The notes under the pieces: model-generated
The model's database searches: none
Told to the model about the DNA's origin: nothing
What the model saw: only the letters and a program-made list of their open reading frames with translations
NCBI RefSeq assembly: GCF_002104765.1
Contig: NZ_NCXM01000001.1
Coordinates: forward strand, 356,995 to 420,994
DNA: 64,000 bases
DNA from: Mycolicibacterium vulneris
GTDB lineage: Bacteria; Actinomycetota; Actinomycetes; Mycobacteriales; Mycobacteriaceae
Reading direction: 5' to 3'
Shown: piece by piece, positions 34,023 to 43,345 of the stretch
Layout of the letters: the number at the start of each line of letters is the position of its first letter
How positions within the stretch are numbered: the stretch's first letter is position 1
Made by a program: the position numbers and the translations under genes

Positions 34023-36448
34023 TCGCGCTCCCGAAGTTGCTTAGGCTGGCGGTACGCGTCGCCGCGCCAGGGGTCGTGCTTCAATTCCGCGTCAAAGGCG
34101 CGCAGTGGATGGCGGTCGGGATCCAACTCGGGTCCTTCGTCCCAGGGCTCAAAAGCGTTCTTGATGTTGGCCAGGCCGGTTTCGGCGAGCTCAGGGTAGT
34201 GGCGCAGGATCACGGTTTTCAGGTCGGTCCGGTCGATCCAGCGCAGGCCTTCCGGCGTGTAGACGTCCTCGTTGTAGCAGTCGGTATAGAAACGGTCGGC
34301 CTGCAGCCGGCGGCTGGCATTGAGAATGAAGACCTGGAACAGGGTCTCGCCGAAACCGAAGTGGGTGGGACGCCGGCCTTCGGCCAGCGTGCCGATCAGC
34401 AGGTCGAGGTCCTCGACGTTGTCGCGATAAACGGACTTCAGCTTCCTGCGAAGATTGGGGCAGTCGGTAAGCTCGTCAAAGCTCCGGATGCGATTCAGCC
34501 CCAGCTGATGGCGGAACTCATTGTAGCGCGGCACGCCGCGTTCGCGGGCGCGCACGATATCCACGGTCCCCACGTCGAGGAACGGATTGCCCGGAACGCT
34601 GAGCTCCTGCAGGAAGCGTGGAAAGTTGTTGAGCACCAAGGCGCCTGGCTGCTGGTTGCCGAACGAATGGAACAGGTCCGACATCGCATACTTCTTTGTC
34701 AGCTCGACTGAGCCGTGCTGGCGCGTGGCGGGTAAGGGCACGTTCTCCTTGATGTCCTTCTGGCCGCGGAGCCGAACTTCCAGCGTCTCGGGCAACAACG
34801 AATGCAGACGGTAGACCTCGACGAATTCCTCGGACAGCCCAAAAGGGCAGTCGTGCTTGTTGATTGGGTTACCCACGATTCCGCCGATGTCTTCGTTACG
34901 CACCTTCACTTCAGGCAGCGTGGTGCGCTTCTTCCCCTTGCGCGTTAGCAAGGTGATCAAGCCGTACCAGTTCACGTTCAGCCCTGTGTCGAGCGCCCGG
35001 TTGGGCAGAATTGCCGGCGTCCATTCGATGGAATGGATCTTGGCCATCACCGCGGCGTTGATCAGACGCGCGACATTGAAGAGGCGGTTGTCTTCCCACT
35101 CGGGGTATGCCTCGTACAACATGTCGCAGATTGCGTTGTGTTCGCGCACGAAAAGGGTGTGCAGCATTGAAAGGCCAACCCACCAACTGCGCATGAAGCC
35201 GGCGTCTTCCACGCCCGTGCTGCTGTCAACCGGCAGCAGGCCGTCGTCTTCTAGATGCATCTTCCCGAATCGGTTGCTGCGCAGTCGGTTCTGGGTGATC
35301 TGGTCGCTGCCATAGATCTGCGAACCGTCCCACCAGTGGGTGACCTCGTTGATCGAACTCGTGCCGACCGGCTCATCCGGACCACTGCGCGTCGGGTCAG
35401 GCTGGGTCCTGCCTATCACCATTTCGCTCCACCCGTAGCGATCGCGTGCGGGGTCGCCCTGGCGCAGCGGCACCTTGATGAAGTCGTTGGGCTGGGGCTC
35501 GCCGTGGTTGACCCAGTCATGGATCATGAACTGGATCCACGATGCGGCGAGCAGATTAAGGAATCGAACGGTGGTCATTTCTGGTTGGCCATCGTCACCA
35601 TCCGGGCGCTTGAGCAGCTCGAGGCTGATCTTGCGCGGGTCCGGCGTGAGCAACGTCGTCGTCTCGGGGCGAACGGCTGAAGGCTTGACGTTGCGCATGA
35701 AGCGCGTGCCGGCGGCGCCTTCCTTGGGATCGGCGAGGTTGTTCCAGCTTCCGTCCGCAGTGCGGAAATGGCTGACGCCCAGGGGTGCTCTCTGCTCCGA
35801 AGGCTGGAAGCCGACCAGCGTCTTGGCCGGGTAGGTGCTTACCAAGTTGTCTGCGTTCAGCTGCTCGCGCATGTACGCCAGCGTCAGGACTTCCAGCACC
35901 AGCGGGCGGCCGTACCAGTTGGTCCAGACCTTGCCACGGTAGTCGAATCGCCGGCCCACCAGGTTAATGAGCCAATTCATTAATACCGTGAATACTGCGC
36001 CGAGCACGTCGCCCAGGAGCAGGCGCAGTCGCTTGAAGCGGCCGTACCCCAGCCGGTGCCGCGGCGGCCGGGGCAGGTCGCCGTCGCGCACCAAGGGAGG
36101 TTTCAGCAGCTCGTCGCGGTCGAAGTACTCCGGTTTAGGCACCGGGACGTTGACCTCGGCGGTTGCGTTGGCCTGCGCGAGGTCGAGCATTTGGCGCCAG
36201 TCCTTGCGCTTGCTGTCAGCTTGGGTCGCCGTTTGGTAGTGCTGGGCGGCCCCGGCGTAATCCTCACGCTTGAAGCAAGCTAGGCCCGCCGATGCGTCCT
36301 GTTCGCCGTTGGGCTGCACGGCTAGATCGCCTGCAGCAACGCTGGGGCGGGTGCGCGCTCGCGCCGTTTCAGGGCTTCCCAAGCATTCTTGCAAGACATA
36401 CGGAGCTCCCCGCGTGGCAGAAACTCGACATCGAAAACCTACCTGCAC
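34016..36448 (-). CDS. Heme fatty-acid alpha-dioxygenase/peroxidase-like protein
   Basis: A protein of about 810 residues of the animal-type heme peroxidase superfamily, closest in motif order to plant alpha-dioxygenases and cyclooxygenases. Seen are distal His310 (FMIHDWVNH), THWWDGSQIYGSD, MLHTLFVREHNAICDMLYEAYP, AVMAKIHSIEW, catalytic Tyr546 with proximal His549 in EVYRLHSLLPE, and the late ARERGVPRYNEFR block. All key residues are present. Alpha-dioxygenases form 2-hydroperoxy fatty acids. The first ~130 residues are extra and include one TPR-like helix pair (FKREDYAGAAQHYQTATQAD). The GTG at 36448 is used as start but is uncertain. A hydrophobic patch near 145-165 may dock it to membrane. 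It overlaps the lipoxygenase-like gene. Confidence 0.85.
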   Translation of the reverse strand: MQVGFRCRVSATRGAPYVLQECLGSPETARARTRPSVAAGDLAVQPNGEQDASAGLACFKREDYAGAAQHYQTATQADSKRKDWRQMLDLAQANATAEVNVPVPKPEYFDRDELLKPPLVRDGDLPRPPRHRLGYGRFKRLRLLLGDVLGAVFTVLMNWLINLVGRRFDYRGKVWTNWYGRPLVLEVLTLAYMREQLNADNLVSTYPAKTLVGFQPSEQRAPLGVSHFRTADGSWNNLADPKEGAAGTRFMRNVKPSAVRPETTTLLTPDPRKISLELLKRPDGDDGQPEMTTVRFLNLLAASWIQFMIHDWVNHGEPQPNDFIKVPLRQGDPARDRYGWSEMVIGRTQPDPTRSGPDEPVGTSSINEVTHWWDGSQIYGSDQITQNRLRSNRFGKMHLEDDGLLPVDSSTGVEDAGFMRSWWVGLSMLHTLFVREHNAICDMLYEAYPEWEDNRLFNVARLINAAVMAKIHSIEWTPAILPNRALDTGLNVNWYGLITLLTRKGKKRTTLPEVKVRNEDIGGIVGNPINKHDCPFGLSEEFVEVYRLHSLLPETLEVRLRGQKDIKENVPLPATRQHGSVELTKKYAMSDLFHSFGNQQPGALVLNNFPRFLQELSVPGNPFLDVGTVDIVRARERGVPRYNEFRHQLGLNRIRSFDELTDCPNLRRKLKSVYRDNVEDLDLLIGTLAEGRRPTHFGFGETLFQVFILNASRRLQADRFYTDCYNEDVYTPEGLRWIDRTDLKTVILRHYPELAETGLANIKNAFEPWDEGPELDPDRHPLRAFDAELKHDPWRGDAYRQPKQLREREC

Positions 36449-36748
36449 GCAAGGGAAGTAGGAGGCGAATTTCGCAATTCAACAGCGGGAAATCTGATCA
36501 TCTGAATTCGCATGTCGTCCTTCACATTGGTGAAATGTGAAAATCTCCACTTTCGGGCGGACGCCTACCCGGCCGGCAGGACAGAACCGGCGCAACGACG
36601 CCATCAACCTGGCCAGAGCCTCATTCAATCGAGTTGCGGATGACTTTCTCGGCGGCGCCTATCGGTCGATAGCCGCCCTTTTGCCGCCGCGGAGTTTAAG
36701 GTTGGTGCATCCGGGTGTGCCCACCATTGATCGGCGGCGGAGGGTCGG
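36449..36748. other. Divergent intergenic region between the dioxygenase and cyclase genes
   Basis: 300 bases that must contain promoters for the leftward oxygenase pair and the rightward cyclase operon. It is less GC-rich to the eye than its surroundings and contains two palindromes: GAATT-N4-AATTC at 36467-36480 and the larger one at 36521-36541. No gene is supported here. Confidence 0.65.
36521..36541. promoter_or_regulatory. Perfect 8-bp inverted repeat, candidate operator
   Basis: TTCACATT, five bases, then AATGTGAA: a perfect palindrome of 8+8 bases in the divergent region between the dioxygenase gene (start 36448) and the cyclase gene (start 36749). The arms are in the opposite order to a Crp site (which reads TGTGA-N6-TCACA), so a TetR- or GntR-type regulator is more likely. 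No such regulator is encoded next to it. Confidence 0.5.
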
Positions 36749-39700
36749 ATGGAGCCAGCAGGCGCGGTGTGCCGAGCGTGTGGCACTGAACTACGCCACG
36801 GCGCCCGATTCTGCGACGCGTGCGGGGCGCCAGTGCCAGCAGCAGCAGAGCAGCCGGAGTTCAAGCAAGTGACCGTATTGTTCGCCGATGTGGTGAGTTC
36901 CCTGGCGATCGCCTCGAAGCTAGGGGCGGAGCGGTTGCGGGAGATGATGGCCGACGTTTTCGGCTGCGCGGCAACGATCACTCGGCGCTATGGCGGCACG
37001 GTCGACAAGTTCACCGGCGATGGCATCATGGCACTGTTCGGGGCGCCAGTCGCATTGGAGGATCACGCTTTTCGGGCCTGTTTGGCGGCCTTGGACATCC
37101 AGGAGCATATCGCGCAGCTGGCCGACGAAGTGCAGCGTCGCGACGGGGTCGCGCTGCGGCTGCGGGTTGGGCTGAACTCGGGGCGGGTGGTCGCCGGGGA
37201 AATCAGTTCTGACGCAAGGGCATATACCGCGGTCGGCGAGCAGGTCGGGTTAGCGCAACGGATGGAATCGGCCGCCCCGCCGGGCGGGGTGCTGCTCAGC
37301 GAGTCCACCGCGCGGCTGGTCGAACACGCCACCGTGCTGGGGGCGTCCGAGTGGGTAGATGTCAAAGGTGCCGAGAAGCCGCTGCCCGCGCGTCGGCTGC
37401 TGGCCGCCGCAGTTGAGCGGGTGGGGGTCGGCCGACGCGAGCCGACCCTCGTCGGGCGCACCTGGGAGATGAACACCGTCTCCGGCATTCTGGATCAGAC
37501 GATCAACGGTGCGGGGTGTGTGGTCGGGGTGGTCGGGCCAGCCGGTATCGGCAAGAGCCGCATCATGCGCGAGGCCGTGGCGCTGGCTACCGGTCGTGGG
37601 GTCGAGGTGTTCACCGTCGCCTGCGAATCCCATACCCGCGATGTGCCGTTTCGTCTGGTGACACGACTGATGCGCACCGTGTTCGGGGTCAGCGGCCTCG
37701 ACGAGCCAGCGGGCCGGGCGCGGGTGCGCGCCCGCATCCCAGATGCAAACCCCGAGGACCTGCTGATGCTCGACGACTTGCTCGGAATCGGCGACCCCCA
37801 CGCCGCGCCGCCCGCCATCACCGCCGATGCCCGTCGGCGCCGGTTGGCAGCCCTGTTGAACGCCGTCGCCGTCAACCGGATCGCGCCGACGCAGTATGTG
37901 ATCGAAGACGTGCACTGGATCGACGAGGTCAGCGAAGCAATGCTCTCCGAGTTCGTCACCGTCGTGCCGCAAAGCCACTCGCTGGTACTGATGACCTACC
38001 GCCCGGAATACCGGGGCGCGTTGTCGCGGACACCGGGCGCGCAGACGATCTCGCTGGCGCCGTTGAACTCGGCGCAGACCGCGGCATTGACCACTGAGCT
38101 GCTGGGTACTGAGCCGTCGGTGCGTGCTCTGGCCGCGCGGATCGCCGAGCGGGCCGCTGGGAACCCGTTCTTCGCCGAGGAGATGGTGCGTGATTTGGCT
38201 CAACGCGGCGTGCTCGACGGCGATCGCGGCGCCTACCGCTGCCGCGATGACGCCGCCGACATCAGTGTGCCGGTCACTCTGCAGGCCACGATCGCCGCAC
38301 GCGTCGATCGCCTCGGTAGGTCGGCCAAACACTTCCTGTATGCCGCCGCTGTCATCGGCGCCCGGTTCAGGGCTGATCTGGTGGCCGCCTTACTGGACGA
38401 CATAGAAGTAGAGGAGCCGATCGCCGAGCTGCTCCAGGTCGAGTTGATCGATCAGGTGATGTTCACTCCGCGGGCCCAGTACGCGTTTCGGCACCCATTG
38501 ATCCGAACGGTGGCCTACGAGTCGCAGTTGAAGGCCGGGCGCACTGAGTTGCACCGGCGCTTGGCCGGCGCGATCGAACAGCAGGATCCTGCGGCGGCCG
38601 ACGAGAACGCCGCCTTGATCGCCGAAAATCTTGAGGCCGCGGGGGATTTGCGTGCGGCCTTCGACTGGCATATGCGCGCCGGCGCCTGGTCGGCCTTCCG
38701 CGACATCCGGGCAGCCCGCACCAACTGGCAGCGTGCTCGTCAGGTCGCCGACCGGCTACCGACGGACGTCCCAGATCGGGCGTCGTTGCAGATCGCGCCC
38801 CGCAACCTGCTGTGCGGGACTCTCTGGCGAACCGGTGGCAGCGTCGCCGACGCCGGTTTCGACGAACTGCGAGATCTGTGCACAGCGGCTGACGACAAAG
38901 TGTCGCTGGCGATCGGCATGACCGGGTTCATCATGGCGTTGACATTTCATAACCGCTTCCGCGAGGCGGCCCAAGTCGCCTCGGAGCAGAGTGCGCTGCT
39001 GGAATCGATCGGAGACCCGACGCTGACCGTGGCTCTGCTGTTCGCAGCGATCTACGCCAAATGCGAGGCGGGCGAGATGATCGAGGCGCTGCGATTGTCG
39101 GATCGACTCATTGAGTTGGCCGACGGCGACCCTACCAAGGGCAACTTGATTTTCGGTTCACCGCTTAGCACCGCGATTGCTATGCGGGGCCATGTCAAGA
39201 TGTGCCTGGGAATCCCAGGATGGCTAGGCGACGCCGCCACTTCAATCGCGATGGCTGCCCCTCTGGACCCGACGAGTTACGTTTTCGCCCTTCTCTGGAA
39301 GTATGTTGCCTCCATTCCACTCGGGGCCCTTCCGCCCGATGAGACCGCCATGCGCGAGACCGCCGAGGCGCTACGCATCGCCGAAAGCTCCAGCGACGAT
39401 TTCGTTCTTGGAATGGGCCGACTCAGCCGAGGTCTCGTTCTGGTCAGTCGCGACGGCCCGCAACGCGAGGCGGGGCTTGACCTGTTCACCCAAGCCCGCG
39501 ATATGGCCGTGGCGGAGCGGTTTTCGCTGAGCGCGCTGACGATCGTCACCCCTGAGTTTGCGATGGAGAAGGCCCGCACCGGGGATCTCGATGGTGCCAT
39601 CGACATGGTGCGGGCAGTCGTGGATGGCGCGTACGAAAGCGGCGACATGATATGGCGGGGACGGGCCACCCACGTTTTGGTGGAACTGCTGGTGCGACGC

Positions 39701-39949
39701 GGAGCCGTTGGCGACCATCACGAAGCGCAGGCGGCGATCGACCGACTGGCCGCCGTACCAACCGATCCCGGCTTCGTGCTCCACGAACTCCCCCTGCTGC
39801 GTTCGCGGGCGCTGCTCGCGCTTGCGTATGGCGACGAAAGCAGCTGCCGGAGCTTCATGGAATGCCATCGCGCCAAAGCAGCCGCCATCGGTTTCGAACC
39901 GCTGAATTCTGAAATTCACTTATCTACAACGACTCTCACAAACCCTTGA
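36749..39949 (+). CDS. Adenylate/guanylate cyclase with AAA ATPase and TPR-like region
   Basis: A 1066-residue signalling protein. Residues 9-28 hold a zinc ribbon with CRACG and CDACG. A class III cyclase domain follows (about 38-200): LFADVVSS and FTGDGIMALFG supply the two metal Asp residues, RYGGTVDK precedes the second, and VGLNSGRVVAGEI completes the core. A STAND/AAA ATPase has its P-loop GPAGIGKSR near 264 and a Walker B-like YVIEDVHWID. The C-terminal half is helical repeats like TPR. No LuxR-type HTH is seen at the end, unlike some M. tuberculosis relatives (Rv0890c group). GGAGGG precedes the ATG. It is divergent from the oxygenase pair and 18 bases upstream of a flavoprotein, so it may sense a lipid or stress signal, which is inference. 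Confidence 0.88.
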   Translation: MEPAGAVCRACGTELRHGARFCDACGAPVPAAAEQPEFKQVTVLFADVVSSLAIASKLGAERLREMMADVFGCAATITRRYGGTVDKFTGDGIMALFGAPVALEDHAFRACLAALDIQEHIAQLADEVQRRDGVALRLRVGLNSGRVVAGEISSDARAYTAVGEQVGLAQRMESAAPPGGVLLSESTARLVEHATVLGASEWVDVKGAEKPLPARRLLAAAVERVGVGRREPTLVGRTWEMNTVSGILDQTINGAGCVVGVVGPAGIGKSRIMREAVALATGRGVEVFTVACESHTRDVPFRLVTRLMRTVFGVSGLDEPAGRARVRARIPDANPEDLLMLDDLLGIGDPHAAPPAITADARRRRLAALLNAVAVNRIAPTQYVIEDVHWIDEVSEAMLSEFVTVVPQSHSLVLMTYRPEYRGALSRTPGAQTISLAPLNSAQTAALTTELLGTEPSVRALAARIAERAAGNPFFAEEMVRDLAQRGVLDGDRGAYRCRDDAADISVPVTLQATIAARVDRLGRSAKHFLYAAAVIGARFRADLVAALLDDIEVEEPIAELLQVELIDQVMFTPRAQYAFRHPLIRTVAYESQLKAGRTELHRRLAGAIEQQDPAAADENAALIAENLEAAGDLRAAFDWHMRAGAWSAFRDIRAARTNWQRARQVADRLPTDVPDRASLQIAPRNLLCGTLWRTGGSVADAGFDELRDLCTAADDKVSLAIGMTGFIMALTFHNRFREAAQVASEQSALLESIGDPTLTVALLFAAIYAKCEAGEMIEALRLSDRLIELADGDPTKGNLIFGSPLSTAIAMRGHVKMCLGIPGWLGDAATSIAMAAPLDPTSYVFALLWKYVASIPLGALPPDETAMRETAEALRIAESSSDDFVLGMGRLSRGLVLVSRDGPQREAGLDLFTQARDMAVAERFSLSALTIVTPEFAMEKARTGDLDGAIDMVRAVVDGAYESGDMIWRGRATHVLVELLVRRGAVGDHHEAQAAIDRLAAVPTDPGFVLHELPLLRSRALLALAYGDESSCRSFMECHRAKAAAIGFEPLNSEIHLSTTTLTNP

Positions 39950-39967
39950 TCGACTCAGGAGTTCGCC

Positions 39968-41398
39968 ATGCCAGAATTGGATGAGCGCGCGGTCGTTCTC
40001 GGGGCGAGCATGGCCGGCCTGCTTGCCGCGCGGGTCCTGGCTGATTTCTTTGTGACCGTCACTGTGGTCGAGCGGGATGTATTGCCGGACGGCCCCGCGA
40101 TCCGACGAGGGGTCCCGCAGGGTCGGCATGTCCATGTTCTGTTGACCCGCGGTGCGCAGATCTTGGATGAGCTCTTCCCCGGATTTCTGAATGAGCTGGT
40201 AGCAGACGGTGCTCCCGTTTGGAACGACGGGGAACTGTCCAAGCTTCACTTGTCTTTCGGCGGCCACGAGATGCTCCGATCGGGAAAGATTGCACGTGAG
40301 GCCAGGGCACTGGCGGTGTACATGCCGAGTAGACCGCTTCTGGAATGCCTTGTCCGGCAACGCCTACAGGCGATCAAGAATGTGACGATTCTGGACGGCC
40401 ACGACGCGGCCGAGTTGAAGTCGACGGCGGATCGAAATCGCGTCACCGGAGTGCGGGTGGTCGACCGAAGCAGCGGTGCTGAACGGGAGTTGATGGCCGA
40501 TGTGGTCATGAACGCGACCGGCCGGGGTGCCCACACGTCGGCTTTTCTGAAGAGCCTCGGGTACGGCCGACCGGTCGAGGACCACATCGTCATGCACACG
40601 ACCTACGTAAGCCAACTGCTGCGGATCCCCCGGGGCACACTAAAGGAGATGCTGGTCGACATTAGCCCCGCACCGGGCCGGCCAACCGGGATGTTTTTGA
40701 CTGGCTATGAGAACGACACGTGGATGTTCACGGTCTTCGGCATGGTGGGGCACGAGCCGCCGCGCGACCTGGCCGGCATGCTGTCATTCGCCCAGGACTA
40801 CTGTCCCGCCCACCTGATTGCGGCGGTGCGGGCCGCCGAGCCAATCGGCGAGGTGGCCCATCACCGCACGCCGTCCAGCCGGTGGCGACGCTACGACAAA
40901 ATGCCCCGACTCCCTGACGGCCTGCTGGTCTGCGGCGACGCGATCTGCAGCTTCAACCCCATCTACGGGCAAGGAATGACGGTGGCCGCGCTGGAGGCTG
41001 CCGCACTGCGGGACTGTCTGCGTCGGGGCGGCACGGACCTGCCCCGGCGATACTTCCGCTCCTCTGCGAAACCTATCGGCGTGGCGTGGCAGATGGTAGC
41101 GGGCTCTGACCTGACCGTCCCGGGTGTGACGGGGCGACGGTCGAGGTCGATGCGCGTTATCACCCGGCTGGTGGACTGGGCGCTCGCCGCCTGTGAGTCC
41201 GACCCCGTGGTCGCTGTACGATTCTTCAGGGTCAACGGCCTCATCGATTCCCCGATTCGCCTCCTCCACCCCGCTTTTGTTTACCGGGTCGCTGTCGTAA
41301 ACCTGCGCCGCCGACGAGGCGGCGGGCAACCTCGGCAAGTCGAAGTTGCCGCCCGAGGCAATAGTCGTGAGGCGCGACCTGACAACTTGTCGAGGTAA
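39968..41398 (+). CDS. FAD-dependent monooxygenase/oxidoreductase
   Basis: A 476-residue flavoprotein. The N-terminal dinucleotide fold is VVLGASMAGLLAARVLADFF followed by TVVERD, the FAD-ribose contact. The second FAD motif of the aromatic hydroxylase family is seen as LLVCGDAICSFNPIYGQGM (GD-x6-P-x-x-G-x-G). Between them RGVPQGRHVHVLL is typical of the sub-group found widely in mycobacteria and streptomycetes. No substrate can be assigned; possible reactions are hydroxylation or epoxidation. The gene starts 18 bases after the cyclase stop and should be part of its operon. The last 35 residues are basic and probably disordered. Confidence 0.85.
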   Translation: MPELDERAVVLGASMAGLLAARVLADFFVTVTVVERDVLPDGPAIRRGVPQGRHVHVLLTRGAQILDELFPGFLNELVADGAPVWNDGELSKLHLSFGGHEMLRSGKIAREARALAVYMPSRPLLECLVRQRLQAIKNVTILDGHDAAELKSTADRNRVTGVRVVDRSSGAERELMADVVMNATGRGAHTSAFLKSLGYGRPVEDHIVMHTTYVSQLLRIPRGTLKEMLVDISPAPGRPTGMFLTGYENDTWMFTVFGMVGHEPPRDLAGMLSFAQDYCPAHLIAAVRAAEPIGEVAHHRTPSSRWRRYDKMPRLPDGLLVCGDAICSFNPIYGQGMTVAALEAAALRDCLRRGGTDLPRRYFRSSAKPIGVAWQMVAGSDLTVPGVTGRRSRSMRVITRLVDWALAACESDPVVAVRFFRVNGLIDSPIRLLHPAFVYRVAVVNLRRRRGGGQPRQVEVAARGNSREARPDNLSR

Positions 41399-41652
41399 TC
41401 GGCAATCCGAACTGAAGGTTTACGGCCCAGCAGGCCCGTTACCACACCGCGCGTCATCGTCGACCGTGCCCATCGGTCGCCACGAAGCCGCAACCGCAAC
41501 CGATCTTTGGCGAGGTCCTGGTTATGCGATCTGGGTCATCTTGGTGCTGTCGTTGGCGGCGAACCACCGGACATCGCCGCCATAACCGTTTGCCACTGGG
41601 GCCGGCGTCAGCGTGCGATGTGTCAGGCCGTCACCAGGGAGTTCATGCGTCG

Positions 41653-42200
41653 TCACACCTGACGCCATGATGGCTGGCTTGGGTCGACCAGCTGCTGGTC
41701 GACGGGGCCGAGGCCGAAGACGGCGATGACGGCCGGGTCGGGCTGGCCGGCTGGTACGCCGTCGTAGTGTGGGGTACGCGCGGTGCGCTTCACATAGCCG
41801 CCCGGCCCCACCGGAACCGCATCTCCTGTTGAAAACCATTGCCGCTGTTGACAAACCAGGTTCCGAACACCACCACCTGAATGCGGTCGGTCGCGTAGGT
41901 GTGTGGCGCGCTGAACCAACCCGGATTCCATTTCATCAGCACCAGGTATGGCCCACGACTGTTGAAATCCCCGTACAGCATGGCCATTTCGCCGCTGTGG
42001 GGGGGCAAGTTGGCCCACGGCTCGAAAGCGATGTCCTGGTAAGGCTGGACGAAAGTTTCGGTTGGGTCCGGGCCGACTTCTGGTGCCGGTGCCAATTTGA
42101 TGTCGTCGAGGTTGCCGGCCGTGTCACCAGCGGCGATCGTCGCCAGTAACAGCGGTCCTGCGGCCAAAAGCGATCGCCGATCCAATCCCATACTGCCCAT
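41653..42200 (-). pseudogene. Exported cupin-like (DUF4437-type) protein, frameshifted
   Basis: Two frames make one gene on the minus strand. The first encodes a signal peptide (LDRRSLLAAGPLLLATIAAG), WANLPPHSGEMAMLYGDFNS, PYLVLMKWNPGWFSAPHTYATD and VVVFGTWFVNSGNGF, then runs out of sense to a stop at 41790. The second frame continues GDAVPVGPGGYVKRTARTPHYDG to a stop at 41653. The crossing lies at the run AAAA at 41833-41836 (T4 on the coding strand); one more T would read GNGFSTGDAVPVGPGG, a good family fit. The cause is a single-base deletion, a phase-variable tract or a sequence error. The intact protein would be an exported cupin with His residues for a metal. Confidence 0.75.
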
Positions 42201-42394
42201 CAGATGCCTCCCAGTACTCGCATTGATTCAAGAGTGACGCGCCACCGTCAGAGATTCTCGCGCGGAATTTCCCCGCCTGCCGCCCTAGCAGTCTCAGTGG
42301 CTGACCGCGGCGCCGAGACCTCGCCCACAGCAATCGATTTCACTGCATCACCCAGCCGCGGGTAAACGCGTTATCCGCTGGTAGCTTTACCCCC

Positions 42395-43198
42395 ATGGGT
42401 GCCTTGGATGGACGTGTGGCCTTGATTACCGGCGGAGCTCGAGGGCAGGGCCGCTCGCATGCGCTGGCCTTAGCGGCCGAAGGAGCCGACATCGTCGTCG
42501 CCGACGCCCCGCGGGCGATGACCGACCTAACGTACCCCCTGGGCAACGAGGACGACCTCCGCGAAACGGCGAAACTGGTCGACGAGCTGGGCCGACGCTG
42601 CGTGCCTCTCACTCTGGACGTGCGCGACGCGGGCGCGGTCAACGCCGCGGTCACGCAGACGGTCGCCGACATGGGCAGCCTCGACATCGTGGTGGCCAAC
42701 GCCGGAATCGTCAGCACCGGGCTACTCGAAGACGTCAGCGACGTGGTGTGGCAGCAGCTGATCGACACGAACCTGACCGGCGCGTTTCACGTCCTGCGGG
42801 CCGCCATCCCGGTGATGCGGCAACAGCGGTTCGGCAGGATCGTGGTCACCTCGTCGATGGGCGGCCGCATGGGCATCCCCGAGCTGGCCGCGTACAACGC
42901 CACCAAATGGGGTGTCATCGGCCTGGCCAAGTCCGCCGCCCTAGAGGTCGCCAGGGAGGGCATCACGATCAACGTCGTCTGCCCGACCACCACCCAAACC
43001 CCGATGGTGCAACCCACCGGAAGCGATGACGTCCCCGACGACCTGGTGCGGCGGATGACGAAAGCCAACCCGATACCGCGACCGTGGCTGCAGCCCGAGG
43101 ACGTCAGCCGCGGCGTGCTGTATCTGGTCACCGACCCCGGGGTCATCACCGGAAGCGTGCTCGAGATCGGCCTCGGCAGCAGCGCGCGCATCCACTGA
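42395..43198 (+). CDS. Short-chain dehydrogenase, mycofactocin-type
   Basis: A 267-residue SDR. The nucleotide-binding loop is TGGARGQGRSHALALAAEGA, and the segment DLTYPLGNEDDLRETAKLVD is the insertion typical of SDRs that hold NAD tightly and hand electrons to mycofactocin. The catalytic Ser, Tyr and Lys are in VTSSMGGRMG and AAYNATKWG, and NAG in VANAGI is kept. Such enzymes oxidise small or steroid-like alcohols without releasing NADH. It is a single gene between the frameshifted cupin and the kinase. The start ATG at 42395 is firm because the first strand begins at residue 7. Confidence 0.88.
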   Translation: MGALDGRVALITGGARGQGRSHALALAAEGADIVVADAPRAMTDLTYPLGNEDDLRETAKLVDELGRRCVPLTLDVRDAGAVNAAVTQTVADMGSLDIVVANAGIVSTGLLEDVSDVVWQQLIDTNLTGAFHVLRAAIPVMRQQRFGRIVVTSSMGGRMGIPELAAYNATKWGVIGLAKSAALEVAREGITINVVCPTTTQTPMVQPTGSDDVPDDLVRRMTKANPIPRPWLQPEDVSRGVLYLVTDPGVITGSVLEIGLGSSARIH

Positions 43199-43345
43199 GC
43201 TTGGCTGAGAACGGCGGCCACGCGGCCGCGGCGGGCGTCCCGTCGCGCCGTCCAATGATCGTCGCCTGAACCGTACTGACGGCGGGTGGATGTTCGCTAC
43301 GCTTGACCCCGATTGATACGTCGCCGGGGAAGTTGAGGCCAGGTA

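Noticed and set aside
36521..36541. A Crp (cAMP receptor protein) site, tempting because a cyclase gene follows
   Set aside because: The arms are in the reverse order (TCACA first) with a nine-base gap; a Crp site reads TGTGA-N6-TCACA.
30974..43200. A complete integrative element or prophage
   Set aside because: No integrase, excisionase, relaxase, phage or transposase gene is visible; only tRNA scars and accessory genes.
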